Shown: positions 21,391-33,191, counted from the first letter of the stretch. The stretch: DNA of 64,000 bases from Limnohabitans sp. 2KL-51 (GCF_003063645.1 NZ_NESJ01000009.1:62001-126000); one strand, 5' to 3'. Made by a program: numbers and translations. Notes: generated from the sequence alone by a model not told the origin.

Positions 21391-24300
21391 TCAGGCGGCC
21401 ACGGGCTGGGCGGCCTTGGCCGCGCTCGCCACTTTGCGCGCGTTGATCTCGCCCAAGGCGCGCTTGTATTCGTTCGGGAACACTTTCACGAACTTGGCGC
21501 GTGCCGTGGCCCAGTGGTCCAGCAGTTCGCGCGCACGCTGGCTGCCGGTCCACTTGTGGTGGTCTTCCAGCAGTTTCTTGAGTTGCGCTTCGTCGGCTTG
21601 GTCGCGGTGCCAGACCTTGCGGTCCACTTGCGCTTCTTGCTCGGTCGCTGTCAGCACTTTTTCCATGCTGACCATGGCGGTGTTGCAGCGCGAAGCGAAC
21701 TCGCCGTCTTCGTCGTACACATAAGCGATACCGCCGCTCATGCCTGCGCCGAAGTTGCGGCCGGTTTTACCCAAGACCGCGACAGTGCCGCCGGTCATGT
21801 ATTCGCAACCGTGGTCGCCAGTGCCTTCGACGACCGCCGTCGCGCCCGACAGGCGTACCGCGAAACGCTCACCGGCCACGCCCGCGAAGAAGGCTTCACC
21901 GGTGGTCGCGCCGTACATGACGGTGTTGCCCACGATGATGTTTTGCGAGGCCACGCCACGGAACTCCAAGCTCGGGCGCACCACGATGCGACCGCCCGAC
22001 AAACCTTTGCCGGTGTAGTCGTTGGCCTCACCAATCAGGTACAGCGTAATGCCCTTGGCCAGGAATGCACCAAAGGACTGACCGCCCGTGCCTTCGAGCT
22101 GGATGCGCAGGGTGTCATCAGGCAAACCTTCGGGGTGCACCTTGGTCACCGCACCGGACAACATGGCACCGACCGAGCGGTTCACGTTGCGGGCGACTTC
22201 CATGAACTGGACTTTTTCGCCCTTGTCGATGGCAGCGCGGCTCTTGGCGATCAGCACGTTGTCCAGGGCTTTTTCGAGGCCGTGGTCTTGGGTGTCCACA
22301 TGGCGCACAGCCACAGTAGAGGACACTTGCGGCACAGCCAGCAAGCGACCAAAGTCCAGGCCCTTGGCTTTCCAGTGTTCCACACCGCTCTTCATGTCGA
22401 GCAGGTCGGCGCGACCCACCAAGTCGTCAAACTTGGCAATGCCCAGCTGAGCCATGATCTGGCGCACTTCTTCGGCGATGAAGAAGAAATAGTTCACGAC
22501 ATGCTCGGGCTTGCCGGTGAACTTGGCGCGCAAAGTCGGGTCTTGCGTGGCCACGCCCACGGGGCAGGTGTTCAGATGGCATTTGCGCATCATGATGCAG
22601 CCCTCGACCACCAGCGGTGCGGTGGCAAATCCGAACTCGTCAGCGCCCAATAAAGCACCAATCGCCACGTCACGGCCGGTCTTCATCTGGCCATCAGCCT
22701 GCACACGGATACGACCACGCAGGCCGTTGAGCACCAGGGTCTGCTGGGTTTCGGCCAGTCCGATTTCCCAAGGTGAGCCAGCATGCTTGACCGACGACCA
22801 GGGCGATGCGCCCGTGCCGCCGTCGTGGCCAGCGATCACCACGTGGTCGGCCTTGCACTTGGCCACACCGGCGGCAATCGTGCCCACGCCGATTTCGGAC
22901 ACGAGTTTCACGCTGATGTCGCTGTGCGGGGCCACGTTCTTCAGGTCGTGGATCAGCTGGGCCAAGTCCTCGATGGAGTAGATGTCATGGTGCGGAGGTG
23001 GCGAGATCAAACCGACACCGGGCACCGAATGGCGCAGCTTGCCGATGTAATCGGACACTTTACCGCCAGGCAACTGGCCGCCTTCACCGGGTTTGGCACC
23101 CTGGGCCATCTTGATCTGGATCTGGTCGGCGCTGGACAGGTATTCGGCCGTCACACCGAAGCGGCCCGACGCGACTTGTTTGATCTTGGAGCGCAGGCTG
23201 TCACCGGCGGCCAAAGGCATGTCCACTTCGACGTTTTCTGCACCGATCACACTCTTCAAGGAATCGCCCAACTTGATCGGGATGCCTCTGAGTTCGTTGC
23301 GGTAACGGTTGGCGTCTTCACCGCCCTCGCCCGTGTTGCTCTTGCCGCCGATGCGGTTCATGGCCACGGCCAGAGTGGCGTGCGCTTCGGTGGAGATCGA
23401 GCCCAGCGACATCGCGCCGGTGGCGAAACGTTTGACGATTTCGGCCGCAGGCTCGACTTGCTCCAGCGGGATGGCTTTGGACGGGTCGATCTTGAACTCG
23501 AACAGGCCGCGCAGCGTCATGTGGCGCTTGCTTTGGTCGTTGATGATCTGCGCGTATTCCTTGTAGGTGCTGAAGTTGTTGGCACGGGTGGAGTGCTGCA
23601 ACTTGGCGATCGCATCCGGCGTCCACATGTGCTCTTCACCACGGGCGCGCCAGGCGTATTCGCCGCCAGCGTCGAGCATGGTGGCCAGGATCGGGTCGTC
23701 GCCAAATGCAGCGGCGTGCATCCGGAAGGCTTCTTCGGCGATCTCGAACACGCCAATGCCGCCCACGCGGCTGGAAGTGCCGGTGAAGTACTTGTTGATG
23801 GTTTCGGTGTTGATCCCAATGGCTTCAAACAACTGTGAACCGCAATACGACATGTAGGTCGACACGCCCATCTTGGACATGATCTTGGACAGGCCCTTGC
23901 CGATCGCCTTGACGTAGTTGTAGAGGGCTTTCTCGGCGGACAAATCGCCGGGCAACTCTTTGTGCAGCGCGGCCAAGGTTTCCATGGCCAGGTAAGGGTG
24001 CACGGCTTCGGCGCCGTAACCGGCCAGCACCGCAAAGTGGTGCACTTCGCGGGCAGTGCCGGTCTCGACCACCAAACCAGCCGTGGTGCGCAGGCCCGCA
24101 GTGACCAGGTGCTGGTGGATGCTGGAGAGCGCCAGCAGTGCGGGCACGGCCACTTGGGTGGCGTTCACGCCCCGGTCGCTGATGATCAAGATGTTGTGGC
24201 CGCCCTTGATGGCGTCCACTGCTTCGGCGCACAGCGATGCCAGCTTGGCTTCCACGCCTTCGCGGCCCCACAACGCGGGGTAAGTGATGTCCAGCGTCGC

Positions 24301-26115
24301 ACTCTTGAACTTGCCCTTAGTGGCTTGCTCGATGTTGCGCAGCTTGGCCATGTCGGCGAAGTCCAGGATCGGCTGGCTCACTTCGAGGCGCATAGGCGGG
24401 TTGACCTGGTTGATGTCCAGCAAGTTCGGCTTGGGGCCGATGAAGGACACCAGCGACATCACGATCGCTTCGCGGATCGGGTCAATCGGGGGGTTGGTCA
24501 CCTGCGCGAACAACTGCTTGAAGTAGTTGTACAGCGGCTTGTTTTTGTCGGACAGAACGGCCAGTGGGCTGTCGTTGCCCATGGAGCCAATGGCTTCTTC
24601 ACCGGCCGAGGCCATGGGGGCCAACAAGAACTTGATGTCTTCTTGTGTGGTGCCAAAGGCTTGTTGCAGGTCGAGCAAGGCCACATCAGAAGCGGGGGCC
24701 AAAGGGGCCGCGGCGACGTCGTCCAGCTTGACGCGCAGGTTTTCTATCCACTGCTTGTAAGGTTTGGCGCTGGCCAAACCGGCCTTCAACTCTTCGTCGT
24801 TGATCATGCGGCCTTGTTCCAGATCGATCAGGAACATCTTGCCCGGCTGCAGACGCCACTTGCGCACGATCTTGCTTTCAGGAATCGGCAGCACGCCGGT
24901 CTCCGAACCCATGATGACCATGTCGTCGTCGGTGATGATGTAGCGCGATGGGCGCAGGCCGTTGCGGTCCAGTGTGGCGCCAATCTGGCGGCCGTCGGTG
25001 AACACGATCGAGGCGGGGCCGTCCCAGGGCTCCAGCATCGCGGCGTGGTATTCATAAAAGGCCTTGCGGCGCTCGTCCATGGTGGTGTGCTGCTCCCAAG
25101 GCTCGGGGATCATCATCATCACGGCCTGGCTGATGGGGTAGCCCGCCATCGTCAGCAGTTCTAGGCAGTTGTCAAAGGTAGCGGTGTCAGACTGACCGGC
25201 GAAGCTGATGGGGTAGAGCTTTTGCAGGTCGGCGGCCAACACGGGCGAAGACATCACGCCTTCACGCGCCTTCATCCAGTTGTAGTTGCCCTTGACGGTG
25301 TTGATCTCACCGTTGTGCGCTACATAGCGGTAGGGGTGGGCCAATGGCCACTCGGGGAAGGTGTTGGTGGAAAAACGCTGGTGCACCAGGCCCAGGGCCG
25401 AGACGCAGCGCTCGTCTTGCAGATCCAGGTAATAGGTGCCCACTTGGTCGGCAAGCAGCAAGCCCTTGTACACCGCGGTGCGGCTGGACATGCTGGGGAT
25501 GTAGTACTCGTTGCTGTGCGTCAAGTTCAGTGCCTGGATGGCGGCACTGGCCGTCTTGCGGATCACGTACAGCTTGCGCTCCAGCGCGTCTTGCACGATC
25601 ACATCGGCACCACGTCCGATGAAAATCTGCCGCATGACCGGCTCTTTTTCACGCACGGTGGGCGACATGGGCATGTCGCGGTTCACAGGCACATCGCGCC
25701 AGCCCAGCACCACTTGGCCTTCGGCCTTGACCGCGCGTTCCAGCTCTTGCTCGCAAGCCATGCGTGAAGCATGTTCTTTGGGCAAGAAGACCATGCCGAC
25801 GCCGTATTCACCAAAGGGTGGCAGCGCCACGCCCACAGAGCCGTCAGGGGCCGTTCCAGCCCGGGCCATCTCTTCGCGGTACAGCGCATCGGGCAGCTGA
25901 ATCAAGATACCAGCACCGTCGCCCATGAGCGCATCGGCGCCCACCGCACCCCGGTGGTCCAGGTTTTGCAAAATCTGCAGTGCCTGGGTGACGATGGCGT
26001 GCGTCTTGTGTCCTTTAATGTGGGCGACAAAGCCGACACCGCAAGCATCGTGTTCATTGGCCGGATCGTACAAACCGGTCGATTGGAAATGTTCTTTTGC
26101 ACTGGCCGAAGTCAT
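21391..26115 (-). CDS. gltB: Glutamate synthase large subunit
   Basis: 1574 aa; N-terminal [42 protein letters not shown] and Fe-S region; C-terminal GXGXG domain. Confidence 0.97.
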   Translation of the reverse strand: MTSASAKEHFQSTGLYDPANEHDACGVGFVAHIKGHKTHAIVTQALQILQNLDHRGAVGADALMGDGAGILIQLPDALYREEMARAGTAPDGSVGVALPPFGEYGVGMVFLPKEHASRMACEQELERAVKAEGQVVLGWRDVPVNRDMPMSPTVREKEPVMRQIFIGRGADVIVQDALERKLYVIRKTASAAIQALNLTHSNEYYIPSMSSRTAVYKGLLLADQVGTYYLDLQDERCVSALGLVHQRFSTNTFPEWPLAHPYRYVAHNGEINTVKGNYNWMKAREGVMSSPVLAADLQKLYPISFAGQSDTATFDNCLELLTMAGYPISQAVMMMIPEPWEQHTTMDERRKAFYEYHAAMLEPWDGPASIVFTDGRQIGATLDRNGLRPSRYIITDDDMVIMGSETGVLPIPESKIVRKWRLQPGKMFLIDLEQGRMINDEELKAGLASAKPYKQWIENLRVKLDDVAAAPLAPASDVALLDLQQAFGTTQEDIKFLLAPMASAGEEAIGSMGNDSPLAVLSDKNKPLYNYFKQLFAQVTNPPIDPIREAIVMSLVSFIGPKPNLLDINQVNPPMRLEVSQPILDFADMAKLRNIEQATKGKFKSATLDITYPALWGREGVEAKLASLCAEAVDAIKGGHNILIISDRGVNATQVAVPALLALSSIHQHLVTAGLRTTAGLVVETGTAREVHHFAVLAGYGAEAVHPYLAMETLAALHKELPGDLSAEKALYNYVKAIGKGLSKIMSKMGVSTYMSYCGSQLFEAIGINTETINKYFTGTSSRVGGIGVFEIAEEAFRMHAAAFGDDPILATMLDAGGEYAWRARGEEHMWTPDAIAKLQHSTRANNFSTYKEYAQIINDQSKRHMTLRGLFEFKIDPSKAIPLEQVEPAAEIVKRFATGAMSLGSISTEAHATLAVAMNRIGGKSNTGEGGEDANRYRNELRGIPIKLGDSLKSVIGAENVEVDMPLAAGDSLRSKIKQVASGRFGVTAEYLSSADQIQIKMAQGAKPGEGGQLPGGKVSDYIGKLRHSVPGVGLISPPPHHDIYSIEDLAQLIHDLKNVAPHSDISVKLVSEIGVGTIAAGVAKCKADHVVIAGHDGGTGASPWSSVKHAGSPWEIGLAETQQTLVLNGLRGRIRVQADGQMKTGRDVAIGALLGADEFGFATAPLVVEGCIMMRKCHLNTCPVGVATQDPTLRAKFTGKPEHVVNYFFFIAEEVRQIMAQLGIAKFDDLVGRADLLDMKSGVEHWKAKGLDFGRLLAVPQVSSTVAVRHVDTQDHGLEKALDNVLIAKSRAAIDKGEKVQFMEVARNVNRSVGAMLSGAVTKVHPEGLPDDTLRIQLEGTGGQSFGAFLAKGITLYLIGEANDYTGKGLSGGRIVVRPSLEFRGVASQNIIVGNTVMYGATTGEAFFAGVAGERFAVRLSGATAVVEGTGDHGCEYMTGGTVAVLGKTGRNFGAGMSGGIAYVYDEDGEFASRCNTAMVSMEKVLTATEQEAQVDRKVWHRDQADEAQLKKLLEDHHKWTGSQRARELLDHWATARAKFVKVFPNEYKRALGEINARKVASAAKAAQPVAA

Positions 26116-26182
26116 GGGCGCTCCTAAGGGTTTTCACGCAGACCGAGGAGTGTAGTGCACAGCAGCATCCATGCCAAACATT

Positions 26183-26207
26183 TTAATTGGGGTCAGATCC
26201 CAATTAA
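26183..26207. repeat. 25-bp palindromic flank of the RAYT element, left copy
   Basis: ttaattggggtcagatcccaattaa; reverse complement of the right copy with one mismatch. Confidence 0.85.
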
Positions 26208-26231
26208 TTTCGCTTTTGGGTCGACTTTGAT

Positions 26232-26253
26232 TTAATTGGGGACAGATTCAATT
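26232..26253. repeat. Additional degenerate copy of the flank repeat
   Basis: ttaattggggacagattcaatt beside the 3' end of the transposase ORF. Confidence 0.6.
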
Positions 26254-26943
26254 GGGCATTTTATTAAATGGCCGCCCGGCCTTGCCTGGCATTAGTCGGC
26301 GCGCTGTGGATTGCTGCAATTGCCCTACAAAATCGGCCGTCCCCAAGGCCCAACCCGACAAAGCGCTTTGCGTCAACTGCTCCTTTTGGGACTGCGCCAA
26401 ACCGCTTTGCACCAAATCGGCATAGGCCGCTTCGCGCGCAAATGGCGTGTTGCCCAAGCCCCAAAACAGGGCGTGCGGCGTCACCCACTTGTCACTCAAC
26501 TGCCCAATACAGTGCCTATGACTGGACCATTTGAAGTCAGCAGCCTGCCCAACCATGCCTGCCCGCACCGGGTTCAGGTCGATGTAAACCATGCACGCCA
26601 AAAGATAACGCTCACTCTCAATCAGGTTGCTGCGGTAGCGCCCTTCCCACAATGTGCCGGTGCGCTGGTGCCGTAAATTGAAGTAACGCACATAGGCCCG
26701 GCCTACAGCCTGCATCATCTGCGGCAAGCCAGTGTCGGTTTCGGGTGTGAGCAGCAAATGAAAATGGTTGTCCATGATCACGTAAGCATGGATGGCCACC
26801 TTGAAAGTTTGCGCATGCTCTTGCCACAGCGTCAGCAAACGCTCGCGGTCCGCATCGTCGCGCACGATGGCCTGGCGGTCATTGCCGCGCTGGATGATGT
26901 GGTGGGAATAGCCTGCAACGGTCAGGCGGGGTTGGCGTGCCAT
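26248..26943 (-). CDS. REP-associated tyrosine (Y1/HUH) transposase, RAYT-like
   Basis: MARQPRLTVAGYSHHIIQRGNDRQAI; HFHLLL HUH motif; GRAYVRYFNLRHQRTGTLWEGRYRS. Confidence 0.92.
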   Translation of the reverse strand: MARQPRLTVAGYSHHIIQRGNDRQAIVRDDADRERLLTLWQEHAQTFKVAIHAYVIMDNHFHLLLTPETDTGLPQMMQAVGRAYVRYFNLRHQRTGTLWEGRYRSNLIESERYLLACMVYIDLNPVRAGMVGQAADFKWSSHRHCIGQLSDKWVTPHALFWGLGNTPFAREAAYADLVQSGLAQSQKEQLTQSALSGWALGTADFVGQLQQSTARRLMPGKAGRPFNKMPN

Positions 26944-26972
26944 GAGAAAACTCCCGAATTGATAGCGCCAGT

Positions 26973-26997
26973 TTAATTGGGATCTGACCCTAATTAA
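26973..26997. repeat. 25-bp palindromic flank of the RAYT element, right copy
   Basis: ttaattgggatctgaccctaattaa. Confidence 0.85.
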
Positions 26998-27012
26998 CCA
27001 ATTAGTTCCAGG

Positions 27013-27888
27013 TCAGACTGCCTGAGGTTGAGCGATCAGGGTATAGCGCCCCCCCATCAGTGCCTCCACCCCAAACTCCTGGAGCAGAGCCTGCAAGCGC
27101 TCTCCTGATGCGCGCTTTTTCTGCCCGATGTACTTCGCCAGAATCAACTCGTTCTTCATCGAGTGCTCCCAGCCCACCAGTTCGGTCACGGTCACTTGGT
27201 AGCCTTGTGACTCCAGGTAAAGGCAACGCAGCACGTTGGTGAGCTGACTGCCAATTTCGCGGGTGTGCAGGGGGTGACGCCACAGTTCGGCCAAAGGCGT
27301 GCGCTGCAAATTGAGCGCCTTGTTCTGGTTGAGTGCCCGGGCCAGTTCGGCCTGGCAACAAGGCACCAGCACCATGAAGCGGGCCTTCTTTTGCAGGCCA
27401 AAGGCGATGGCGTCGTCGGTGGCGGTGTCGCAGGCATGCAGCGCGGTGACCACGTCGATCTGTTCCGGCAAGTCGGTGCTTTGGGTGGAGTCGGCCACGC
27501 TGACGTTCAAAAAGCGCATGCGATCAAAGCCCAATTTTTGAGCCAACGCTTTCGACGATTCCACCAGTTCGCTGCGCGTTTCGATGCCGTAGATCGTGCC
27601 CCGACCCAGGGCTTTGAAAAACAAGTCGTAAATGATGAAGCCCAGATACGACTTACCCGCACCATGATCGGCCAGCGTGGGACCGGTGTCGCTGGCGGGC
27701 AACTCTTTGAGCAGTTTTTCGATGAACTGGAACAGGTGGTAAACCTGCTTGAGCTTGCGGCGCGAGTCCTGGTTGAGCTTACCCTCGCGGGTCAGGATGT
27801 GCAGTTCTTTGAGCAGCTCCAGCGACTGACCAGGTCTAAGATCGAGGTCCAGTGGTTTGGGGTCAATGCTGAGTTTGTGTTTTGGCAT
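27013..27888 (-). CDS. SAM-dependent methyltransferase-like protein
   Basis: ADHGAGKSYLGFIIYDLF motif I-like, LHACDTATDDAI and PCCQAEL; start at MPKHKLSIDPK (27888). Confidence 0.8.
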   Translation of the reverse strand: MPKHKLSIDPKPLDLDLRPGQSLELLKELHILTREGKLNQDSRRKLKQVYHLFQFIEKLLKELPASDTGPTLADHGAGKSYLGFIIYDLFFKALGRGTIYGIETRSELVESSKALAQKLGFDRMRFLNVSVADSTQSTDLPEQIDVVTALHACDTATDDAIAFGLQKKARFMVLVPCCQAELARALNQNKALNLQRTPLAELWRHPLHTREIGSQLTNVLRCLYLESQGYQVTVTELVGWEHSMKNELILAKYIGQKKRASGERLQALLQEFGVEALMGGRYTLIAQPQAV

Positions 27889-28092
27889 GTATCCATTGAA
27901 CCTATTTTTTGACTTTTCATTTAGACAGATTGATGCCGTTGCAACCCTGTATTTCTTCCACAACTTGGAAGAATTTCATGGTTGAGCCCCCTCGGTCGCC
28001 ATGCAAACGGTGTGCGCATCACTGCAGGCAACATCTTGATTGGGGACAACACCACCAAATGACACTCTATTCGGGGTTTACGAATGACCGAC

Positions 28093-28647
28093 TCAGTCGT
28101 GTGGCCCTACATCCAACTTTTTCCAGCCCTCAGCCCCCAGCTTGTCCATCGTCTGAATGTTGGTTTGATAAATCATTTCGGCTTCGGGGAAAGCCTCCAC
28201 CGCCCGGTCGATGCTTTCCTCGCGCAGCAGGTGCAACGTGGGGTAAGGCGAGCGGTTGGTGAAATTGCCGATGTCATCCGGCTCGGTGTCGGCAAACTGG
28301 AATTGCGGGTGAAAACTCGCCACCTGAAACACGCCCTCCAAATCGAGCTCTTGCAAAACGGCGTCGGCTTCGTCCAGAAAATCGTTGAACTCCAGAAAAT
28401 CCTGCAGCATTTGCGGCACGATCAAGAGCACGGTCTCACGCTTTTCGGCTTCCATAGCGACCAGTGCCTGTAACTGCTCAATCAACTCGTCGCGCAGGCC
28501 CTCAAGGCCTTTGGCCTCGCTCAGCACGTAATGGATCTGGCCCTTGACATGCGGGGCTTTGGCAAAAGGGCACAGGTTGAGGCCAATCACGGCGCGCTCA
28601 AGCCAGCGCACGGTGTCGACAATTTCGGGGATGTTCAGGTCGGTCAT
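28093..28647 (-). CDS. DUF1415 family protein
   Basis: VRWLERAVIGLNLCPFAKAPHVKGQIHYVLS; LRDELIEQLQALV; start at MTDLNIPEIV (28647). Confidence 0.85.
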   Translation of the reverse strand: MTDLNIPEIVDTVRWLERAVIGLNLCPFAKAPHVKGQIHYVLSEAKGLEGLRDELIEQLQALVAMEAEKRETVLLIVPQMLQDFLEFNDFLDEADAVLQELDLEGVFQVASFHPQFQFADTEPDDIGNFTNRSPYPTLHLLREESIDRAVEAFPEAEMIYQTNIQTMDKLGAEGWKKLDVGPHD

Positions 28648-29855
28648 GAGCGAGATTGTGCCTGCGAGAGCAAGCGCCCAGCGGCCCAAGCCAGCACCGC
28701 ACCCACCGCACAACACCCCAGGGTCAAAAGCGGGGTGAGTTGCCAGCCGCCAGCGTGCGCCGCCAAGGCCGCCACCACGGGCGGTCCCACAAACTGGCCC
28801 AGAGCAGACAACTGCTGCACCCAGCCCACTGTGGTGGCCACTTGCTGCTCACCCGGGGCCAGACGCACCGCCAGGCTGAACAGCGTGCCCGGCACCAAGC
28901 CGCCCATGCCCGAGAAGAACAGCACCCCGGCAAAGCGCAGCCACGGCCACCCCTCGGTAACGGCGGCAAATGCCAGCGTGCTGCCCAAAGCCATGGCGCC
29001 AAAGCCCAGCCACAGCGTGGTGCGGGGGGCCCAGCCGCGTTGCAGCAATCGACCAGACGCCATGTTGCCGGCGATGTTCACCGCAGCCGCCAGCGCCGTG
29101 AGCACACCCAGCAGCGCCCCGCTCACGCCAGCGGCGGCATAAATGGACGGCAAAAACCCGACCACCGCCAACCACTGCCCGGAATACATGCCAAAGGTGA
29201 GCGCCACCAGCCAGGGGCCGCGAGCCCCCAAGGTGCTGCGCAAGCGCTGCCAGGACCCTACCGCGCCATGCGATTGCCGTGGTTGTGCAGCCACCGGATC
29301 GGCGGGCACCGCCCGCAGCAAAGCCGCCGCCATGGCCAGCGACACCATCGCAAACAAACCCCACCAAGCATTCCAGCCCCAAGCCGGAATGAACAGCGGC
29401 CCGGCCAACAGGGCCAGCGCCGTCCCCGTGGGCATGTACGCGCCCCACACGCCCAGCATGCCGGGCAGTTGGGCCACAGGCACCAGGCGACGAATCAAGG
29501 CGGGAGCGGGCAAGGCTACCAGCAAAAAACCCAAGCCTTCGATGGCCCGCAGTGCCAGCAAAGCGGTGACCGAGGTCGCGAATGCGCCCAAGCCACTGGC
29601 CAGCGCCAGCAGGCACAAGCCGCGCACCATGCTGCGCCGAAGGCCCATGCCATCGGCCCACAAGCCCATGAACACCGCCAGGCTCATGCCGGCGAGCTGC
29701 ACCATGGACAAGAGGAAACCGGACTGCACCAGCGTCAGGCCCAGCTCGGCCTGCAGCGCCGGCAAGGCGGGCGGCAGCTTGCCTACCTGCAAGGCCGCCA
29801 CGCCGCCTGCGAGGACGACAATCCAGGCGGCGCGCTGGGCGGGCACCAGACTCAC
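28644..29855 (-). CDS. MFS transporter
   Basis: 403 aa, about 12 hydrophobic segments, MFS-like loops. Confidence 0.88.
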   Translation of the reverse strand: MSLVPAQRAAWIVVLAGGVAALQVGKLPPALPALQAELGLTLVQSGFLLSMVQLAGMSLAVFMGLWADGMGLRRSMVRGLCLLALASGLGAFATSVTALLALRAIEGLGFLLVALPAPALIRRLVPVAQLPGMLGVWGAYMPTGTALALLAGPLFIPAWGWNAWWGLFAMVSLAMAAALLRAVPADPVAAQPRQSHGAVGSWQRLRSTLGARGPWLVALTFGMYSGQWLAVVGFLPSIYAAAGVSGALLGVLTALAAAVNIAGNMASGRLLQRGWAPRTTLWLGFGAMALGSTLAFAAVTEGWPWLRFAGVLFFSGMGGLVPGTLFSLAVRLAPGEQQVATTVGWVQQLSALGQFVGPPVVAALAAHAGGWQLTPLLTLGCCAVGAVLAWAAGRLLSQAQSRS

Positions 29856-31027
29856 AGCAACTTGCGCCCCGTCAGGCGTTCGTGTTCGCGCAGGGCGAAG
29901 CGGTCGGTCATGCCGGCAATGTAGTCGGCCACTGTGCGATGCACGTGGGTGGCAGCGGCAAAGTCGGTGGGCATTTCTGCAGGCTGGGCCACATAAGCGG
30001 CAAACAACTCGTGCACCACCTGCTGCGCCTGTACGGTGGTGTGCATGACTTGCGGGTGGCGATACAGCTGCGCAAACAAAAACTTCTGCAGCTCGCTGCT
30101 GCGCGACTTCATGTCGGTGCTGAAAGCCACCAACGGGCCAGCGCGACGGGCATCGTTGAGCGTGTGCACACCAGCTTGGATCACCGCTTGCCGCGTGGTG
30201 TCGATCACGTCGTACACCTGATCGCTCAGCATGCGTCGGATGGTTTCATACAGCAGTCGTCGCGGCTTGGTCGACAAACCAGGGTGCTCGGCCAAGGTTT
30301 GCTGGTGGTAATACGCAAACAGCTTCACCTCCAGCAATTGCGCCACCGTGATCAGCCCCGATCGCACACCATCGTCGATGTCGTGCGCGTTGTAGGCAAT
30401 CGCATCGGCCAGATTGCACAGCTGAGCCTCCAGACTGGGTTGGGTGCGGTCAATGAAGCGACGCGCCACACCACCGGGCTCGGCCCGCTCCAGCTGCTCG
30501 GCATTGGCGCGTGAGCAGTGCTTGAGAACGCCTTCGCGGGTTTCAAAGCTCAGATTCAGACCGTCAAACGCCGGGTAGCGCTCTTCGAGTTGGTCGACCA
30601 CGCGCAGGCTTTGCAGGTTGTGTTCAAAGCCGCCGTGCTCGGCCATGCATTCATTCAGTGCATCTTGTCCCGCATGTCCAAAAGGCGTGTGGCCCAGGTC
30701 GTGCGCCAGCGCAATAGCTTCCACCAAATCCTCGTTCAGGCCAAGGGCCCTTGCAATCGAGCGGCCCAGCTGCGCGACCTCGAGCGAGTGCGTGAGCCGC
30801 GTGCGGAACAAGTCACCTTCGTGGTTAAGGAACACCTGCGTCTTGTAGACCAGCCGCCGAAACGCGGTGGAGTGCACGATACGGTCACGGTCTCTTTGAT
30901 ACGCATTGCGCGTGGGCGCTGGCGGCTCGGCAAAGCGGCGCCCCCGGGTGTGCGCCGGGTCGCAGGCCAAGGCCGACAAAGGACCGACTGCTTGCACAGA
31001 CCCGGGTGACAAATCGCTGAGCAACAT
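29852..31027 (-). CDS. dgt: dGTPase-like HD-domain triphosphohydrolase
   Basis: RDRIVHSTAFRRLVYKTQVFLNHEGDLFRTRLTHSLEVAQ; ALAHDLGHTPFGHAGQDALN. Confidence 0.95.
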   Translation of the reverse strand: MLLSDLSPGSVQAVGPLSALACDPAHTRGRRFAEPPAPTRNAYQRDRDRIVHSTAFRRLVYKTQVFLNHEGDLFRTRLTHSLEVAQLGRSIARALGLNEDLVEAIALAHDLGHTPFGHAGQDALNECMAEHGGFEHNLQSLRVVDQLEERYPAFDGLNLSFETREGVLKHCSRANAEQLERAEPGGVARRFIDRTQPSLEAQLCNLADAIAYNAHDIDDGVRSGLITVAQLLEVKLFAYYHQQTLAEHPGLSTKPRRLLYETIRRMLSDQVYDVIDTTRQAVIQAGVHTLNDARRAGPLVAFSTDMKSRSSELQKFLFAQLYRHPQVMHTTVQAQQVVHELFAAYVAQPAEMPTDFAAATHVHRTVADYIAGMTDRFALREHERLTGRKLL

Positions 31028-31036
31028 CGCAGCGCC

Positions 31037-32164
31037 TCAGGCGCAGCAGGTGTTGATCACTTCGCGCACCATCGCGTCGGGCGTACCGCAAACCGTGGCA
31101 TGACCAGGCCCATCGATCACCACAAACTGGATGTCGCCACCGATGGCTTTCTTGTCCAGCCGCATGTGTTCGATGTAATGTCCTGCGTTGTCGGCCGCGT
31201 CAATGACCGGGCCGCGCACCGGCAAGCCTGCACGCGAAATCAAAGCCCTCAGACGCGCCACAAAAGCAGCATCGACTTTGCCCAGGCGCTGCGACAGCTC
31301 GGCGGCCATGACCATGCCGCAGCCCACGGCCTCGCCGTGCAGCCAGACGCCAAAGCCCAAACCGGCTTCGATGGCGTGGCCAAAGGTGTGACCAAAATTC
31401 AGGATGGCCCGCAGACCCGCTTCGCGCTCGTCCTGCCCCACCACCCAGGCCTTGATCTCGCAGCTGCGCTTGACGGCATGGGCCAGCGCAGCCGGGTCTT
31501 GCGCCATCAAGGCGTCGATGTTCGCCTCGATCCAGTCGAGGAAGGCCATGTCGGCAATCGGGCCGTATTTGATGACTTCGGCCAGGCCCGCGCTCAACTC
31601 ACGCGGAGGCAAGGTGGCCAAGGTGTTCAGGTCGCACACCACCCGCACTGGCTGGTAAAACGCGCCGATCATATTTTTGCCCAGCGGGTGGTTGATGGCG
31701 GTCTTGCCGCCCACCGACGAATCCACCTGCGACAAAAGTGTGGTCGGCACCTGCACAAAAGGAACACCACGCATGTAACTGGCGGCCGCAAAGCCGGTCG
31801 TATCGCCCACCACACCGCCACCCAGTGCGAACAGCACGGTTTTGCGGTCGCAACCATAACCCAGCAGCGCGTCAAAAATCAGGTTCAGGGTTGGCCAGTC
31901 TTTGTGCGCCTCACCGTCCGGCAGCACTACGGTGTGTACTTTTTTGTAGTGCGGGGCAATGACGCTGCGCAATGCGGCTTCGTAAAGCGGGGAAATCGTG
32001 TCGTTGGTCACGATCATCGCGGTCTGCGCTTTGGGCAAACCGGCCCAAGCTTCAGGGCGGCTCAGCAGGCCTTGGCCAATCTGGATGTCGTAACTGCGGT
32101 CGTCCAGCGAAATGGCGACCGTTTGAACAGGAGCGGTTTGGAGGGGGAATGTGGGCTCGGACAT
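31037..32164 (-). CDS. aroB: 3-dehydroquinate synthase
   Basis: [56 protein letters not shown]. Confidence 0.97.
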   Translation of the reverse strand: MSEPTFPLQTAPVQTVAISLDDRSYDIQIGQGLLSRPEAWAGLPKAQTAMIVTNDTISPLYEAALRSVIAPHYKKVHTVVLPDGEAHKDWPTLNLIFDALLGYGCDRKTVLFALGGGVVGDTTGFAAASYMRGVPFVQVPTTLLSQVDSSVGGKTAINHPLGKNMIGAFYQPVRVVCDLNTLATLPPRELSAGLAEVIKYGPIADMAFLDWIEANIDALMAQDPAALAHAVKRSCEIKAWVVGQDEREAGLRAILNFGHTFGHAIEAGLGFGVWLHGEAVGCGMVMAAELSQRLGKVDAAFVARLRALISRAGLPVRGPVIDAADNAGHYIEHMRLDKKAIGGDIQFVVIDGPGHATVCGTPDAMVREVINTCCA

Positions 32165-32258
32165 AGACCCCAAGTGTAGATGTTTCGCGTGAAGATCCCA
32201 CTGCTCCAGCGAACCGGTGCTGAGCGCACGCTGATGTGCAGCCCATCAAACGGGCGGA

Positions 32259-32290
32259 CGCATGCCCGGGCAGAAGGCCCGGGCCATGCG
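32259..32290 (-). terminator. GC-rich hairpin downstream of the FAH-family gene
   Basis: cgcatgcccgggc-agaag-gcccgggccatgcg; strong stem with one bulged base and no poly-U tract. Confidence 0.35.
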
Positions 32291-32303
32291 CCTTGTCGGT
32301 GTC

Positions 32304-33167
32304 TCAGAGCTTGAAGGCCACCACTTTCTGAGTTTGCTCGCCCAGACCATCAATGCCCAAACGCATCACGTCGCCACGCTTCAAGTACACAGGTGCAGAC
32401 TTGCCGTCGACTTTGACGCCCATGCCCACGCCCGGTGGTGTGCCGGTGGTGATGATGTCGCCTGGCTCGAGGGTCATGAACTGGCTCACATAGCTTACGA
32501 GCTTGGCCACGCCAAAAATCATGGTCTTGGTGTTGCCGGTTTGAAAGCGCACACCGTTCACATCAAGCCACATGCCCAAAGCTTGCGGGTTGGGCACTTC
32601 GTCGCGCGTGACCAGCCAAGGGCCCACGGGACCGAAGGTGTCGCAACCCTTGCCCTTGTCCCACGTGGCGCCGCGCTCGAGTTGGTATTCGCGCTCGCTC
32701 ACGTCGTTGACCACGCAGTAACCGGCCACGTGGTTCAGGGCGTCTTTTTGCGTGACATAGCGCGTGCGGGTACCAATGACGATGCCCAGCTCGACTTCCC
32801 AGTCGGTTTTCTTGGAGCCTTTGGGCAGCATCACGTCGTCATCAGCACCTTGAATGCAAGAAATGGTTTTAGTGAAGACGATCGGCTCGGCCGGGATGGG
32901 CATGTTGGACTCGGCCGCGTGGTCGGCGTAGTTCAGGCCGATGGCGATGAACTTGCTGGTGTATGAGATGGGCGTGCCGAAGCGTTTTTTGCCACGCACC
33001 AGGGGCAGCTTGTCGGTTTTGACCTTGGCCAACTTGGCCAAAGCTTTGTCATTCAGTTGGTCGGGCGAGATGTCTTTGACCACGCCACTCAAGTCGCGCA
33101 AGCGGCCGTCGGCGTCGATCAGGCCTGGTTTTTCTTTGCCGGGTTGGCCATAGCGAACGAGTTTCAT
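32304..33167 (-). CDS. Fumarylacetoacetate hydrolase family protein (2,4-diketo-3-deoxy-sugar-acid hydrolase-like)
   Basis: AIGLNYADHAAESNMPIPAEPIVFTK; DWEVELGIVIG; GDIITTGTPPGVGMG. Confidence 0.88.
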   Translation of the reverse strand: MKLVRYGQPGKEKPGLIDADGRLRDLSGVVKDISPDQLNDKALAKLAKVKTDKLPLVRGKKRFGTPISYTSKFIAIGLNYADHAAESNMPIPAEPIVFTKTISCIQGADDDVMLPKGSKKTDWEVELGIVIGTRTRYVTQKDALNHVAGYCVVNDVSEREYQLERGATWDKGKGCDTFGPVGPWLVTRDEVPNPQALGMWLDVNGVRFQTGNTKTMIFGVAKLVSYVSQFMTLEPGDIITTGTPPGVGMGVKVDGKSAPVYLKRGDVMRLGIDGLGEQTQKVVAFKL

Positions 33168-33191
33168 AGTTGCCTTTCAGTGTTTAAAAAA

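Larger units (their letters stand above)
26183..26997 (-). mobile_element. IS200/RAYT-like element bounded by inverted palindromic repeats
   Basis: Y1 transposase gene between inverted 25-bp repeats with 24/25 identity. Confidence 0.75.

Noticed and set aside
19933-22653. 906-aa plus-strand ORF
   Set aside because: Lies antisense to gltD/gltB; composition is rich in His, Gly and Ala, as expected for an antisense frame of GC-rich coding DNA.
28036-28062. ttgattggggacaacaccaccaaat resembling the RAYT flank
   Set aside because: Only the first half matches and no palindrome is retained; too weak to call a repeat copy.
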